From: an uncultured Bacteroidota bacterium
GTDB lineage: Bacteria; Bacteroidota; Bacteroidia; Bacteroidales; P3
Assembly: GCA_902776365.1 (NCBI GenBank)
Contig: CACYPU010000003.1
Coordinates: forward strand, 1 to 64,000
Direction: 5' to 3'
DNA: 64,000 nucleotides
In this document: positions 11,199 through 20,330 of the stretch, in pieces
Numbering within the stretch: the first letter of the stretch is position 1
How the letters are laid out: each line of letters starts with the position of its first letter
Notes under the pieces: generated by a model
Told to the model about the DNA's origin: nothing
The model's database searches: none
What the model saw: only the letters and a program-made list of their open reading frames with translations
Made by a program: the position numbers and the translations under genes

Positions 11199-11737
11199 TA
11201 GTCGATATTTGGAAACAACTTGCGGAGTTCCGCCAGCTGGGGATTCTTCTCCACCATTGCCTTGTATTTGTCGTCCGGCGAATAGACCACCTCATCCTTG
11301 CTCACAAAAAGCTGGTTTACTTTGCAGTCCAGTAGCTTCATTCCCGTCTTTCCACGCAGAAACTCCATCACGTCGATTTTGTGTGGCTTGAATTCCTCGT
11401 GGAACGACACCGATTGTGCATCCACCTCGAAGCAGCCTGATTTCTCGCCCAAGTGAGGAATGCCTTCCGCCAATAACTCCTGTAAACCCAGTTTTTCTCC
11501 CGCCTCTTTCCAGTAGGCCGCTAAATCCTCCTCAGTCAAAGGTCTCACGTCCACCTCAATATGTTGCACAGGCTCCACTTTCGTCTGCGCCGACTTAATG
11601 GAGATGCCCCCAAGTATCGGCGCCGGCCGCGACTGGCCCGCCGTGGGTCTAGACACAGGATCCGACACAGGTTTTGCCTCCTGTTGAGGCACAGAAGGCT
11701 CCGTCCGAACTGCGTCGGCCGAATTTTCACCTTTCAC
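11195..11737 (-). CDS. dnaX: DnaX C-terminal (tau) part, separated from the ATPase part by an in-frame amber
   Basis: The frame of the ATPase part continues after a TAG at 11788..11786 into this 180-residue segment, whose first possible start is a GTG at 11737. It has a Pro-rich linker then an alpha/beta tail (DVRPLTEEDLAAYWKEAGE to LRKLFPNIDY) of the kind at the end of Bacteroidota tau subunits, which contact the polymerase. The frame is unbroken from 11785 on, so readthrough of the single TAG would give a normal full-length protein. The sequence after the stop (GKGEGLKVKGEN) is encoded by GGTGAAA repeats at 11724-11757. Either a point mutation or a means of making two forms. Confidence 0.65.
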
Positions 11738-11785
11738 CTTTAACCCTTCACCTTTCCCCGTGCCTGCCTCGCGGCCTCTTGCAAT

Positions 11786-12919
11786 CTATCCTTGTGCGGC
11801 CGACTGGTTACCGACCTCTGGCTGCTGACCATTGGCGGCAACCATCTTCATCAGGCATATCTCAACAAACAGATTCTTGTTGTTAGCCTCGCGGAAACGA
11901 TATTCAAAATCGGAAGCAATATTGAGCCACCCCAACAGCGCCGGCAGACCGCACTGCTGTGCCTGCTGCCCATAGCGTTGACGCAGGGTGTCGCCACCAT
12001 CTATCAGACTGAGGGTCTGCGGGTCGAGACTTACCATCAGGTTACGCAGGTGCTCGCAAAGACCCGTCAGGAAATGCTGACCTCCAAAACCCTTGCCAAT
12101 CACCTCCTGGTAAAGCAGCAAGGCGCCACTCATATTACCCCCACGGAAGAAGTCTATCAGCTTAAAGTAATAATCTGAATCAAGCACATTAAGATTCTCA
12201 AGCACACCTTGATAGGTCAGATTCCCTTGGGTAAAGTTCACCAGCTGGTCGAAGATGGAAAGGGCATCACGCAGACCTCCTTCTGCCTTGCGGGCGACGA
12301 CCTCCAGGGCGCCCTCCTCGTACTTCACCCCTTCACTATCGGCCACATACTTCAAGTGACGCACGATATCATCGTTCTCAATCCGCTTGAAATCAAATAC
12401 CTGGCAACGGCTTAAGATTGTCGGAATTATCTTATGTTTCTCTGTGGTGGCGAGGATGAATTTGGCATAGGCCGGCGGTTCCTCGAGGGTCTTCAGGAAA
12501 GCATTGAAGGCCGCCTGACTGAGCATGTGGACCTCATCAATGATATAAACCTTATACTTGCCAGTCTGTGGCGGGATATATACTTGTTTTACAAGCTCAC
12601 GCATATTATCCACCGAGCTGTTCGAGGCGGCGTCGAGCTCGAAAATGCTCATCGAGGCGCCCTCATTGAACGAGCGACAGCTGTCACACTCGTTGCAGGC
12701 CTCGCCGTCGGCAGTGCGGTGCTCGCAATTGATTGTCTTAGCGAGGATTCGAGCACACGTCGTCTTGCCCACGCCCCTCGGACCGCAGAAGAGAAACGCT
12801 TGAGGCAGTTGTCCGGTGGCGATGGCGTTCTTCAGCGTCCGCGTGATATGCTCTTGCCCGACGACACTGGCGAAGGTCGTGGGACGATACTTTCTTGCCG
12901 ATACTACAAAATTATCCAT
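11786..12919 (-). CDS. dnaX: DNA polymerase III gamma/tau subunit, ATPase part
   Basis: The clamp-loader ATPase that opens the sliding clamp during replication. Start chosen at ATG 12919 (MDNFVVSARKYRPTTF), the conserved N-terminus; an upstream in-frame Met would add a hydrophobic leader that crosses the promoter. Features seen: Walker A GPRGVGKTTCA, four zinc-binding Cys (CEH then CNECDSC), Walker B DEVHML and the arginine-finger motif TILSRCQ. This product is 377 residues and ends at an amber codon just after the collar domain, so on its own it would be gamma-like. Promoter at 12946-12957. Confidence 0.92.
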   Translation of the reverse strand: MDNFVVSARKYRPTTFASVVGQEHITRTLKNAIATGQLPQAFLFCGPRGVGKTTCARILAKTINCEHRTADGEACNECDSCRSFNEGASMSIFELDAASNSSVDNMRELVKQVYIPPQTGKYKVYIIDEVHMLSQAAFNAFLKTLEEPPAYAKFILATTEKHKIIPTILSRCQVFDFKRIENDDIVRHLKYVADSEGVKYEEGALEVVARKAEGGLRDALSIFDQLVNFTQGNLTYQGVLENLNVLDSDYYFKLIDFFRGGNMSGALLLYQEVIGKGFGGQHFLTGLCEHLRNLMVSLDPQTLSLIDGGDTLRQRYGQQAQQCGLPALLGWLNIASDFEYRFREANNKNLFVEICLMKMVAANGQQPEVGNQSAAQG

Positions 12920-12945
12920 CTCAAAAAAATAACTACTTTTAAATG

Positions 12946-12957
12946 TGCAAAGATACG
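12946..12957 (-). promoter_or_regulatory. dnaX operon promoter core (CGTATCTTTGCA)
   Basis: An exact Bacteroidota TATCTTTGCA element on the minus strand, 27-38 bases upstream of the chosen dnaX start, which supports that start over the longer frame. Confidence 0.7.
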
Positions 12958-12982
12958 AAATAATTCCGATATAGAGATAAAA

Positions 12983-13014
12983 AAAAGAGACGTACCTCAT
13001 GATGCGTCTCTTTT
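12983..13014 (-). terminator. clpB rho-independent terminator
   Basis: Stem AAAAGAGACG/CGTCTCTTTT with a 12-base loop, 19 bases past the clpB stop and followed on the minus strand by a run of T. Confidence 0.8.
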
Positions 13015-13032
13015 CCCTTGTTTTTCGGAGGG

Positions 13033-15633
13033 TTACTGCTTCGTATTTGGATTGTAGAAGACGAACTGGCCGTCGATAACATCGATGATGATGGTCTCGT
13101 TACTGTGGATTTTGCCCTCCAGCAGTTGGCGGGACATCTCGTTGAGGATCTCGCGCTGGATGACACGTTTCACCGGTCGGGCGCCCATGGCAGGGTCGTA
13201 GCCCACTTCGGCCAGACGGTTCACAGCCTCATCGGTAGCGGAGATGGTTATCTCGTTCTGCTCAAGCATCTTGGCCACAGAGCGCAGCTGGATACGGACG
13301 ATGTCGCGGATCTGACTTTGCGAGAGCGGCTGGAACATGATAATCTCGTCGATACGGTTCAGGAACTCGGGGCGAATCCTCTGTTTCAGCAACTCCATGA
13401 CGGCATTTTTGGTCTCGTCGAGCTCATACTGCGTGGGCATTGTGCTGCCCTCCAGCTTCTCTCGGATGATGTCGGAGCCCATATTCGAGGTCATAATGAT
13501 GATGGTGTTCTTGAAGTCGCAAGTACGGCCCTTGTTGTCGGTCAGGCGGCCATCTTCGAGCACCTGCAGCAGGATATTGAACACATCGGGATGTGCCTTC
13601 TCTATCTCGTCGAAGAGCACGATACTGTAAGGTTTGCGGCGCACGGCCTCGGTGAGCTGGCCGCTCTCGTCGTAACCCACATACCCTGGAGGCGCTCCAA
13701 TGAGCCGCGAGACACTGTGGCGCTCCTGATATTCGCTCATATCGATACGCACCATCATGTTCTCGTCGTCGAAAAGCACTTCGGCGAGGGCCTTCGCCAG
13801 CTCGGTCTTGCCGACACCCGTGGTGCCTAGGAAGATGAAGGAGCCGATGGGGCGTTTGCCGTCCGAAAGGCCCGCACGGCTGCGACGCACAGCATTGGAT
13901 ATCACGCTGATGGCTTCGTCTTGACCCACCACACGTTTGTGCAGCTCGTCCTCGAGGTGCAGCAGTCGCTCGCGCTCGCTTTGCAGCATGCGCGTCACGG
14001 GGATGCCGGTCCACTTGGAGACCACCTCGGCGATCTGCTCCGAGTCGACCTCCTCGTTAATCATGGCATTGTCGGCTTGCATCTCTTTGAGACGGGTTTT
14101 TAGGTTCTCGACCTTCTTCTCGGCCTCCTTGATGCGGCCGTAGCGCAGCTCCGCCACCTTGCCGTAGTCGCCAGCACGCTCGGCCTGCTCGGCTTCGAAT
14201 TTGTAACTCTCGATGTTCTTCACCTCGGCCTGTATCTCCTCGACGATGCTCTTCTCGTTCTGCCAGCGGGCCTTCATCTGGTCGCGCTGCTCGCGAAGAC
14301 CACCCAGTTCCTTGTCTATCTGGGCAATCTTGTCCTGGTCATTCTCGCGCTTGATAGCCTCGCGCTCAATCTCCAGCTGACGGATACGACGCTCAATTTC
14401 ATCGAGTTCCTCAGGCACCGAGTCAATTTCTAGACGCAGCTTGGCGGCAGCCTCGTCGATAAGGTCGATGGCCTTGTCGGGGAGGAATCGGTCGGAGATA
14501 TAGCGGTGCGAGAGCTCGGCGGCGGCGATGATGGCCTCGTCCTTAATTCTCACGCGGTGGTGCACCTCGTAGCGCTCCTTCAAGCCACGGAGGATGGAGA
14601 TGGTGTCAGGCACCGAAGGTTCGTCAATGAGCACGCTCTGGAAACGACGCTCTAGAGCCTTGTCCTTTTCAAAGTATTTCTGGTACTCGGCGAGGGTGGT
14701 GGCGCCGATGGCACGCAGTTCGCCACGGGCCAGTGCGGGCTTGAGGATATTGGCGGCGTCCATAGCGCCTTCTCCCCCACCGGCACCCACAAGGGTGTGG
14801 ATTTCGTCGATGAAGAGGATAATCTCGCCGTCGGCCTCATTGATTTCGCGGATGACGCTCTTCAGGCGCTCCTCGAACTCGCCCTTATACTTGGCGCCGG
14901 CGATAAGGGCGCCCATATCGAGGCTGTATATGGTCTTCGACTTCAGGTTCTCAGCCACGTCTCCGCTAACGATACGCTGTGCCAGACCTTCGGCGATAGC
15001 GGTCTTACCCACGCCGGGCTCGCCGATGAGGATTGGGTTGTTCTTCGTACGACGCGAAAGAATCTGCAGCACACGGCGTATCTCCTCGTCACGTCCGATG
15101 ACGGGGTCGAGTTTGCCGGCCTGTGCCAGTTGGTTGAGGTTCTTGGCGTACTTGCCCAGGGCGTTCATCGTCTGCTCCTGGTTTTGGCTGGTCACCTTGC
15201 TGCCCTTGCGGAGGTCGGCGATGGCGGCGAGGAGGCCCTTCTCGCTGACGCCGGCATCTTTCAGCAGCTGCGAGACTCGGTCTCTACCGCTGAGGATACC
15301 AAGCAGGAGGTGTTCCACGCTGACGAACTCGTCGTTCATCTTGGTGGCGCGCTGGCTGGCGGCCACGAGGGCCTGGTTGGCGTCACTGGAAAGGTACACC
15401 TGTCCGCCACTGACGTGAGGCATAGTGTTAAGGATTTCATCCACCTGCTGCGTCAGGCGGGGGATGTTGACCTCCATCTTCTTGAGGAGGTAGGGCGTCA
15501 CATTCTCATCTTCCGAGAGGAGCCCTTTGAGCAGGTGAGCCGTCTCGATAGCAGGGTGCTGCCCTCCGAGGGCAATCTCCTGCGCCTTCTGCACGGCCTC
15601 CTGCGCTTTGATTGTGAACTTGTCTAAGGTCAT
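13033..15633 (-). CDS. clpB: ATP-dependent chaperone ClpB
   Basis: 866 residues. A hexameric disaggregase that threads aggregated proteins through its pore together with DnaK. The domain order is complete: N-terminal Clp repeats (1-145), first AAA module with Walker A GEPGVGKTA near 205, the long coiled-coil middle domain rich in E/K/R (about 400-530) that separates ClpB from ClpA and ClpC, and a second AAA module with Walker A GTTGVGKTE near 605 and the C-terminal D2-small domain. The pore motif KYKGEFEERL is present. Monocistronic, with its own terminator. No HrcA or sigma-32-type site was recognised upstream. Confidence 0.97.
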   Translation of the reverse strand: MTLDKFTIKAQEAVQKAQEIALGGQHPAIETAHLLKGLLSEDENVTPYLLKKMEVNIPRLTQQVDEILNTMPHVSGGQVYLSSDANQALVAASQRATKMNDEFVSVEHLLLGILSGRDRVSQLLKDAGVSEKGLLAAIADLRKGSKVTSQNQEQTMNALGKYAKNLNQLAQAGKLDPVIGRDEEIRRVLQILSRRTKNNPILIGEPGVGKTAIAEGLAQRIVSGDVAENLKSKTIYSLDMGALIAGAKYKGEFEERLKSVIREINEADGEIILFIDEIHTLVGAGGGEGAMDAANILKPALARGELRAIGATTLAEYQKYFEKDKALERRFQSVLIDEPSVPDTISILRGLKERYEVHHRVRIKDEAIIAAAELSHRYISDRFLPDKAIDLIDEAAAKLRLEIDSVPEELDEIERRIRQLEIEREAIKRENDQDKIAQIDKELGGLREQRDQMKARWQNEKSIVEEIQAEVKNIESYKFEAEQAERAGDYGKVAELRYGRIKEAEKKVENLKTRLKEMQADNAMINEEVDSEQIAEVVSKWTGIPVTRMLQSERERLLHLEDELHKRVVGQDEAISVISNAVRRSRAGLSDGKRPIGSFIFLGTTGVGKTELAKALAEVLFDDENMMVRIDMSEYQERHSVSRLIGAPPGYVGYDESGQLTEAVRRKPYSIVLFDEIEKAHPDVFNILLQVLEDGRLTDNKGRTCDFKNTIIIMTSNMGSDIIREKLEGSTMPTQYELDETKNAVMELLKQRIRPEFLNRIDEIIMFQPLSQSQIRDIVRIQLRSVAKMLEQNEITISATDEAVNRLAEVGYDPAMGARPVKRVIQREILNEMSRQLLEGKIHSNETIIIDVIDGQFVFYNPNTKQ

Positions 15634-15723
15634 AATTATTTGATTTTTGATTGTTAACTTTATTATTACTAGGTTACCCTAGGTTTTCCAAGGACCTCCT
15701 AGGCAATAAGCATACCAAAAGCA

Positions 15724-15748
15724 AAGGACTGCCAAAATGGCAGTCCTT
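15724..15748 (-). terminator. Terminator at the end of the kinase/FHA cluster
   Basis: A perfect 11-bp stem AAGGACTGCCA/TGGCAGTCCTT with a 3-base loop, about 29 bases downstream of the last gene of the cluster (stop at 15777) and followed on the minus strand by TTTGCTTTT. Confidence 0.75.
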
Positions 15749-15776
15749 GTGTCAGTCTTCACTTTTCGCGTTTCAC

Positions 15777-17246
15777 CTACCACCTGATGGTGTGGGGACC
15801 TGACTGGGTTATCCAGGTCTGGCCATCGTCGTCGGACATCTTGAGGTAATATGTTGCCTCGTCTCCAATGTCGGTGGCAGCCTGGCGTCCATCGCGGTAA
15901 TAGAGCTTGGGACCGGTGTTGGTGCGGAGAAGCTGCAGAAGAATCTCAGAGTCGTCAATGATAATCTCGGAGTCTTCAAAATAATCCTTTTCTGTAACCA
16001 CCAGAGGCTCGCCATTGACATCGAGCAGTGGGTTGCCGTCAGGCTTATAGAAGAAGACACCATAGGTGATTTCCTTATCACGGACACCGGAAAGCTCGCA
16101 TTTCAGATGGACAGAAACCTTGTAGAGGTTCTGCGCCGCATTGATTACCGCCTTGTCGGACCATACTCTTTTAATGGTAGCCGTGGCGTGAGCGTTCAGC
16201 CTTCCCTCCTGGGAGATGTTGACATTAATCACATTTCCGCCGCCGGAGGAAGAAACCTGGAAAGTGGCAGAGCGAGGAGTGGATGAAGTGTTGTCGAGGA
16301 CATGCAGACCTTCGCCATCGAGCTTGATCCAGTACGGGAGGTTCTCATAGAGGACCTGGTTGCCTGAGCAAACGGCGGGATGGAGGTCGAGCAGGCCTCC
16401 GCGGAAGTCCACCGCATCGTCATAGTTGTCAATACTACCACCCAGGGTGATAGTGTGGGGCGAGAGGCCTTCATAGAGTTCGTGGAGTTCGGCAATGGGC
16501 GAGGTCTCACCCATCTGGTAGAGAAATAGGTCGACCTTCATCATTTGTGCCGTATAGTTGCCACCAAAATCCATTACACCGAAGGGAACGAAGACCGTCA
16601 CCGAAGCACACTCCTCATTGGAGAAGTCGATGACTTGTTCCTGTCCGGAGAGGGCGCCGTCGACAGTATACAGGTAGGCCAGCGGAGAATCATCATTGAC
16701 ATGACCGCTACCTTCCTGTGGGGAGATGAGGCAACGGACTCTGAGGCGGTCCTGCTTGACATTCTTAGCGGTGATGAGGAGCTGAAGCTCGGCACCACGG
16801 ATGTTCTCATCGCAGGTAGCCTTGAGGTAGCCGGAATAGAGAATTTCCACCTTGGGACGTTCAACGGCGGGTTTGGGCTTGGCAGGTGGGATGCGGCTAT
16901 TGACACTGCCGGAGGAATTACCATTATTGTTGGAATTACTGGAGTTCGCGGAAGTTCCAGAGTTGCCGGAGCTTGTCGAGGCAGGTCTGCGGTTGCTGGA
17001 ATTGATTCCGTCTCTGCACTTCTTGGCCCATTTGTCAAGATCGACTTTCTTGGCGGCACTTAAATCAGGGCAATTGGCAGCACTGAAAGCCTTAGCGGCG
17101 GCACGGAAGTCGCCCCTTCCATAGAGAGACTTTCCCTCGTTGTATTTATTCTGATAATTGCTCTCGCAGCTATAGCCTCCTCCTCTCTGCGCCGCAACTG
17201 AAAAGGTCAACGAAAGAAAAAATAGAGAAAAAAATATCTTACGCAT
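15777..17246 (-). CDS. Secreted protein with BACON-like domain
   Basis: 489 residues. A signal peptide (MRKIFFSLFFLSLTFSVAAQ) is followed by a Cys-containing helical segment with TPR-like character (NEGKSLYGRGDFRAAAKAF), a Ser/Asn-rich linker at about 85-120, and a series of beta-rich segments. The part around ATFQVSSSGGGNVINVNISQ, near residue 335, is a BACON-type module, an immunoglobulin-like domain common in Bacteroidota surface proteins. It is the last gene of the kinase/FHA cluster, 12 bases after the membrane kinase gene and just ahead of a terminator, so it may be the extracytoplasmic output or ligand of the circuit. Its function is not known. Confidence 0.6.
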   Translation of the reverse strand: MRKIFFSLFFLSLTFSVAAQRGGGYSCESNYQNKYNEGKSLYGRGDFRAAAKAFSAANCPDLSAAKKVDLDKWAKKCRDGINSSNRRPASTSSGNSGTSANSSNSNNNGNSSGSVNSRIPPAKPKPAVERPKVEILYSGYLKATCDENIRGAELQLLITAKNVKQDRLRVRCLISPQEGSGHVNDDSPLAYLYTVDGALSGQEQVIDFSNEECASVTVFVPFGVMDFGGNYTAQMMKVDLFLYQMGETSPIAELHELYEGLSPHTITLGGSIDNYDDAVDFRGGLLDLHPAVCSGNQVLYENLPYWIKLDGEGLHVLDNTSSTPRSATFQVSSSGGGNVINVNISQEGRLNAHATATIKRVWSDKAVINAAQNLYKVSVHLKCELSGVRDKEITYGVFFYKPDGNPLLDVNGEPLVVTEKDYFEDSEIIIDDSEILLQLLRTNTGPKLYYRDGRQAATDIGDEATYYLKMSDDDGQTWITQSGPHTIRW

Positions 17247-17258
17247 AATAATACAATG

Positions 17259-19037
17259 TTAGTTACTTTTGGGAACAGCACGTGAAGTCGGCCTTACCTC
17301 GTTAGAGCTGTTTGCGTTGGAATTGGAGTTGGTACGGGAAGGAATTTGATTCACGTTATTGATGGAACCAGTATTGTTGTTGACTCGGGAATAGACCTGA
17401 TTCTGTCTACTGGTAGAGTTCCCGATTTCTCCTGTCCTCTCATAGGAGTCATTATCATCTGTCGTCGGTCTCTGCTGTGCAGCCTGTGGAGCTGGCTGCG
17501 AACGAGCGGTCTGAGTACGAGCAGGAGTCGCAGCTTCTTCGGTGGCAGCCTGCAGGGTATCGGTTATTCCATGTAACTCCTTGTAATCGTTCAGCGTTTG
17601 CCTGACGGAGGGATCGTCGAAAATTTCTAGCGAATATTCCAATTCACCAATAATCGTTTCGGGGTCGTTGTCTTCTCTGATGAGTTCCACCGCATGGTCT
17701 GCATATTTCTTAGCAGCCACCTTCAGTTTGGGGAAAATGGCGTCGGCAATATTCTGCAGTTTGTTGTAAACCTCGGGCATCTCCTTGGCATACTTCTCTT
17801 CGAGAGGACGTATGGTGTTGTCCATCAGGTCGCGGGCAAAGAGCAGCGAGTCGGTGTTTTCGCCCCAGACATTGGCCACTCTTTCGCACTTGGCCACAGC
17901 CTTGTTGTATTCGTCCACATGATTGGCAGCCTCACTCTGCACTGCAGATAAATTATCGCCTAGGAGGAAGAAATAGGCTCCGGCGCCGAGGGCGGCAAGG
18001 AGAACAAGGCCCAGAATAATCCAAAGGGCTGCGTGGGATTTTTTCTTCTGAGGCATGGCTGGGGCAGCCTGAGTCTGTTGGGGAGCGGCAGCAGGCTTCT
18101 CCTTGGCGGGAGCACTGGGAGCAGGCGCCGTAGCGGGAGGAACCGGCTGTGAAGGGGCGGTGTTGAGCAGGTCATCCATAAACTCCGCAATACTCTGATG
18201 GCGGTCCTGGGGCTTGATCTGCATGGCCTTCATGATGGTACGGTTGGCCTCCTCAGGCAACTGGGGATTGAGTTCCCGAGGTTCTGGCATGGGTTCAGCA
18301 AGACGCGCGGCGGCCTCGACGGGCACCCGTCCCGTGAGGACAAAATAGAGGGTGGCACCAATGGCATAGATATCGGTGTAGGCACCCTTGCGGCTATTGC
18401 GCGAATACTGCTCGGGAGGGGCATAGCCATGGGTGACCATGGAGGTCTGGGCCTGCATCTTGTCCTCCTCGAACTCGCGCGCCGAACCGAAGTCAATAAG
18501 CACAGCCTTGTTGTCGGCCGTAATCATGATGTTGTCGGGCTTGATGTCGCGGTGGAGGATATGGTGGTCGTGGACATAGCCCACGGCATTGGCCACCTGT
18601 GCGATATAGTTCACGGCCTCGGGGTATGACAGCGGGCCGTTCTTCTCGACGATGCCCTGCAGGCTGCGGCCCTCGATGAAGGGCATGACCATGTAGGATG
18701 TGTTGTTCTCGTTGAAGATGTCGATAACCTCGACGATACCCTGATGATGCAGTGCCGCGAGAGTCTGGGCCTCCTTGACAAAGGCAGCACGATATTTCTC
18801 GAAGAGGTCTTCACCTGTACCCTGGACATGGATGGTGCGGGCTTGGACATCACGCACACAGCGACCAGCAAGGAAATACTCCTTGATACAGACGGCGCGA
18901 TTGAGACCCGTCTGAATAGCACGGTAAGTGATGCCGAAGCCTCCCTCTCCGATTTTCTTCTCTATCACGTATTTGCCGCCACTCAACCCCATACCGGGCT
19001 GTAGTTCGGCAGGATTCTGGATATTGTTTTCTTCCAT
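17259..19037 (-). CDS. Membrane Ser/Thr protein kinase
   Basis: 592 residues. A Hanks-type kinase domain at about 20-290 is followed by a Pro/Ala-rich linker, one membrane helix at about 337-358 and an extracytoplasmic helical region ending in an Asn/Ser-rich tail. Kinase motifs seen: glycine loop GEGGFGITY, ATP lysine K52 in CIKEY (Val-Ala replaced), HRDIKPDN at 162-169, DFG at 182-184 and GYAPPEQY. All catalytic residues are intact, so it should be active and phosphorylate Ser or Thr on cytoplasmic targets such as the FHA proteins' partners. It lies 18 bases downstream of an FHA gene. Confidence 0.9.
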   Translation of the reverse strand: MEENNIQNPAELQPGMGLSGGKYVIEKKIGEGGFGITYRAIQTGLNRAVCIKEYFLAGRCVRDVQARTIHVQGTGEDLFEKYRAAFVKEAQTLAALHHQGIVEVIDIFNENNTSYMVMPFIEGRSLQGIVEKNGPLSYPEAVNYIAQVANAVGYVHDHHILHRDIKPDNIMITADNKAVLIDFGSAREFEEDKMQAQTSMVTHGYAPPEQYSRNSRKGAYTDIYAIGATLYFVLTGRVPVEAAARLAEPMPEPRELNPQLPEEANRTIMKAMQIKPQDRHQSIAEFMDDLLNTAPSQPVPPATAPAPSAPAKEKPAAAPQQTQAAPAMPQKKKSHAALWIILGLVLLAALGAGAYFFLLGDNLSAVQSEAANHVDEYNKAVAKCERVANVWGENTDSLLFARDLMDNTIRPLEEKYAKEMPEVYNKLQNIADAIFPKLKVAAKKYADHAVELIREDNDPETIIGELEYSLEIFDDPSVRQTLNDYKELHGITDTLQAATEEAATPARTQTARSQPAPQAAQQRPTTDDNDSYERTGEIGNSTSRQNQVYSRVNNNTGSINNVNQIPSRTNSNSNANSSNEVRPTSRAVPKSN

Positions 19038-19055
19038 TCCGAATGGTTGTTATAA

Positions 19056-19589
19056 TCAATAATAATAGACTGACGAGATTGACGATGCCTCATTCACTAA
19101 AATAATCACGATGACTATCGTAGCAATCATTCCGAGGATACCGAAGATGAGACCGGTGATGGCCATGCCCTTACCTCTGGAACGACGGGCGAGGGAGATG
19201 ATGGCGAAGATGATGGCGAGAAGCGAGAGTCCAAGGAAGCCCATAATCATGGCAGCGATGGCCAGGCCGGGACCAGGTCTGTTATCCACGGGTTCAATGT
19301 AAACTGGAGCGGGAGCCTCAGGAGGAGTGTAGGTAGTACCCACTCCACGGAAGTAGCTCTGCCACGGCAGGTTCTGGTTGCCGATACGGACGGTGTCGGT
19401 GGGATGCAGACGAGTCTCGCCGCTGCGGCGCACACCATTGATATAGGTGCCATTTTTGGAGTCGAGGTCTATGACCCGGTAATTGCCCTGGTCATCTTGG
19501 ATAAACTGGCAATGGGTTCTGCCCACATAGGGATCGTCCTGAATGACGATGTCGTTACCGCTGCTGCGGCCTACTCTGACGGTTTTCAT
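19056..19589 (-). CDS. FHA-domain membrane protein (paralogue 1)
   Basis: 177 residues. The N-terminal forkhead-associated domain (1-80) carries the phosphothreonine-binding motifs GRSSGND, RTHCQF and NGTYINGVR, and ends with LPWQSYF, a tail shared by most of the FHA paralogues here. After a Pro-rich linker come two membrane helices at about 108-130 and 142-165, separated by a short basic loop (ARRSRGKG) as in DUF4190-like membrane proteins. The FHA domain would face the cytoplasm and recruit threonine-phosphorylated proteins to the membrane. Confidence 0.85.
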   Translation of the reverse strand: MKTVRVGRSSGNDIVIQDDPYVGRTHCQFIQDDQGNYRVIDLDSKNGTYINGVRRSGETRLHPTDTVRIGNQNLPWQSYFRGVGTTYTPPEAPAPVYIEPVDNRPGPGLAIAAMIMGFLGLSLLAIIFAIISLARRSRGKGMAITGLIFGILGMIATIVIVIILVNEASSISSVYYY

Positions 19590-19628
19590 AATATTGTTGT
19601 TTTTTTTGTTAATTAATTCGTGTTTAGA

Positions 19629-20282
19629 TTAAAATGATACAATTTCATCAGCCAGAAGGCCCAAGATACAGAAGACCGAGGCCAGTGCTGCGCCAATGAT
19701 GCCCAGCAACATACCAATCTTGGCGAGGCTGTTATTGGGACGGGTAATCATTTTGACCACTATGCTTCCCACACCTAAGAGGATGGCCACAATGGTGAGA
19801 ATCATCATGGGGTCTTCATATTTCAAATAGAGCGGGAAAAAACTTATTACTTCAAATGAACCACCATCGAAGAAAAAGTAAATGAGGATAAACAAAGAAA
19901 TGCTTGCGGAGACGACGCCACCTATGAAGGTTAATAGTGCAAAAAGGTTGTTAGTCTTATTGTCGCTAGGCAGAACCGGTGGTTGAAGGTTATTGGCGTC
20001 AGGTTTTGGATCACCCTCGGTGGCGGAGAAATCATCCATCCAACGTAAGGTACGCTCACCTATCCTCACGATGTCGGTGGGCTGTAGAGTTACCGGCTCA
20101 TTCGGCTTGATATAACGGCCGTTGACCCCGGTGCCGTTAGCGGAACCGAAGTCAATAATTTGGTACGTACCATCGTCAAACTTGATAATCTGACAATGGA
20201 CTCGCGACATCTTGGGGTCGTCGGGGAAAGAGCGTTCATTCTGCTCGCCACGTCCGTAGGTGATTACTTTTTCTGGGGCCAT
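19629..20282 (-). CDS. FHA-domain membrane protein (paralogue 2)
   Basis: 217 residues. The FHA domain (about 5-85) has SRVHCQI and GSANGTGVNGRY, ending in LRWMDDF in place of the usual LPWQ tail. Three hydrophobic segments follow at about 110-135, 155-175 and 190-212, so the C-terminal half is a small membrane domain without a large outer part. The N-terminal ten residues differ from the other paralogues (MAPEKVITYGRGEQNE), and the usual GRS is GRG, which may weaken binding. It is cotranscribed with its neighbours. Confidence 0.8.
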   Translation of the reverse strand: MAPEKVITYGRGEQNERSFPDDPKMSRVHCQIIKFDDGTYQIIDFGSANGTGVNGRYIKPNEPVTLQPTDIVRIGERTLRWMDDFSATEGDPKPDANNLQPPVLPSDNKTNNLFALLTFIGGVVSASISLFILIYFFFDGGSFEVISFFPLYLKYEDPMMILTIVAILLGVGSIVVKMITRPNNSLAKIGMLLGIIGAALASVFCILGLLADEIVSF

Positions 20283-20330
20283 AATTTATATTGTTTTTAT
20301 TAGTTCAGTGTTATATATTTGATGTTCATT

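Noticed and set aside
12920-13000. Longer N-terminus for DnaX
   Set aside because: The extra 27 residues are hydrophobic and AT-rich, and they cross the promoter core at 12946-12957; the conserved DnaX start is at 12919.
13018-15627. Long plus-strand open frames opposite clpB
   Set aside because: They mirror the codon structure of clpB on the other strand, are rich in Val/Gly/Leu/Asp or Ser/Arg as expected for antisense frames of GC-rich genes, and have no promoter or recognisable domain.
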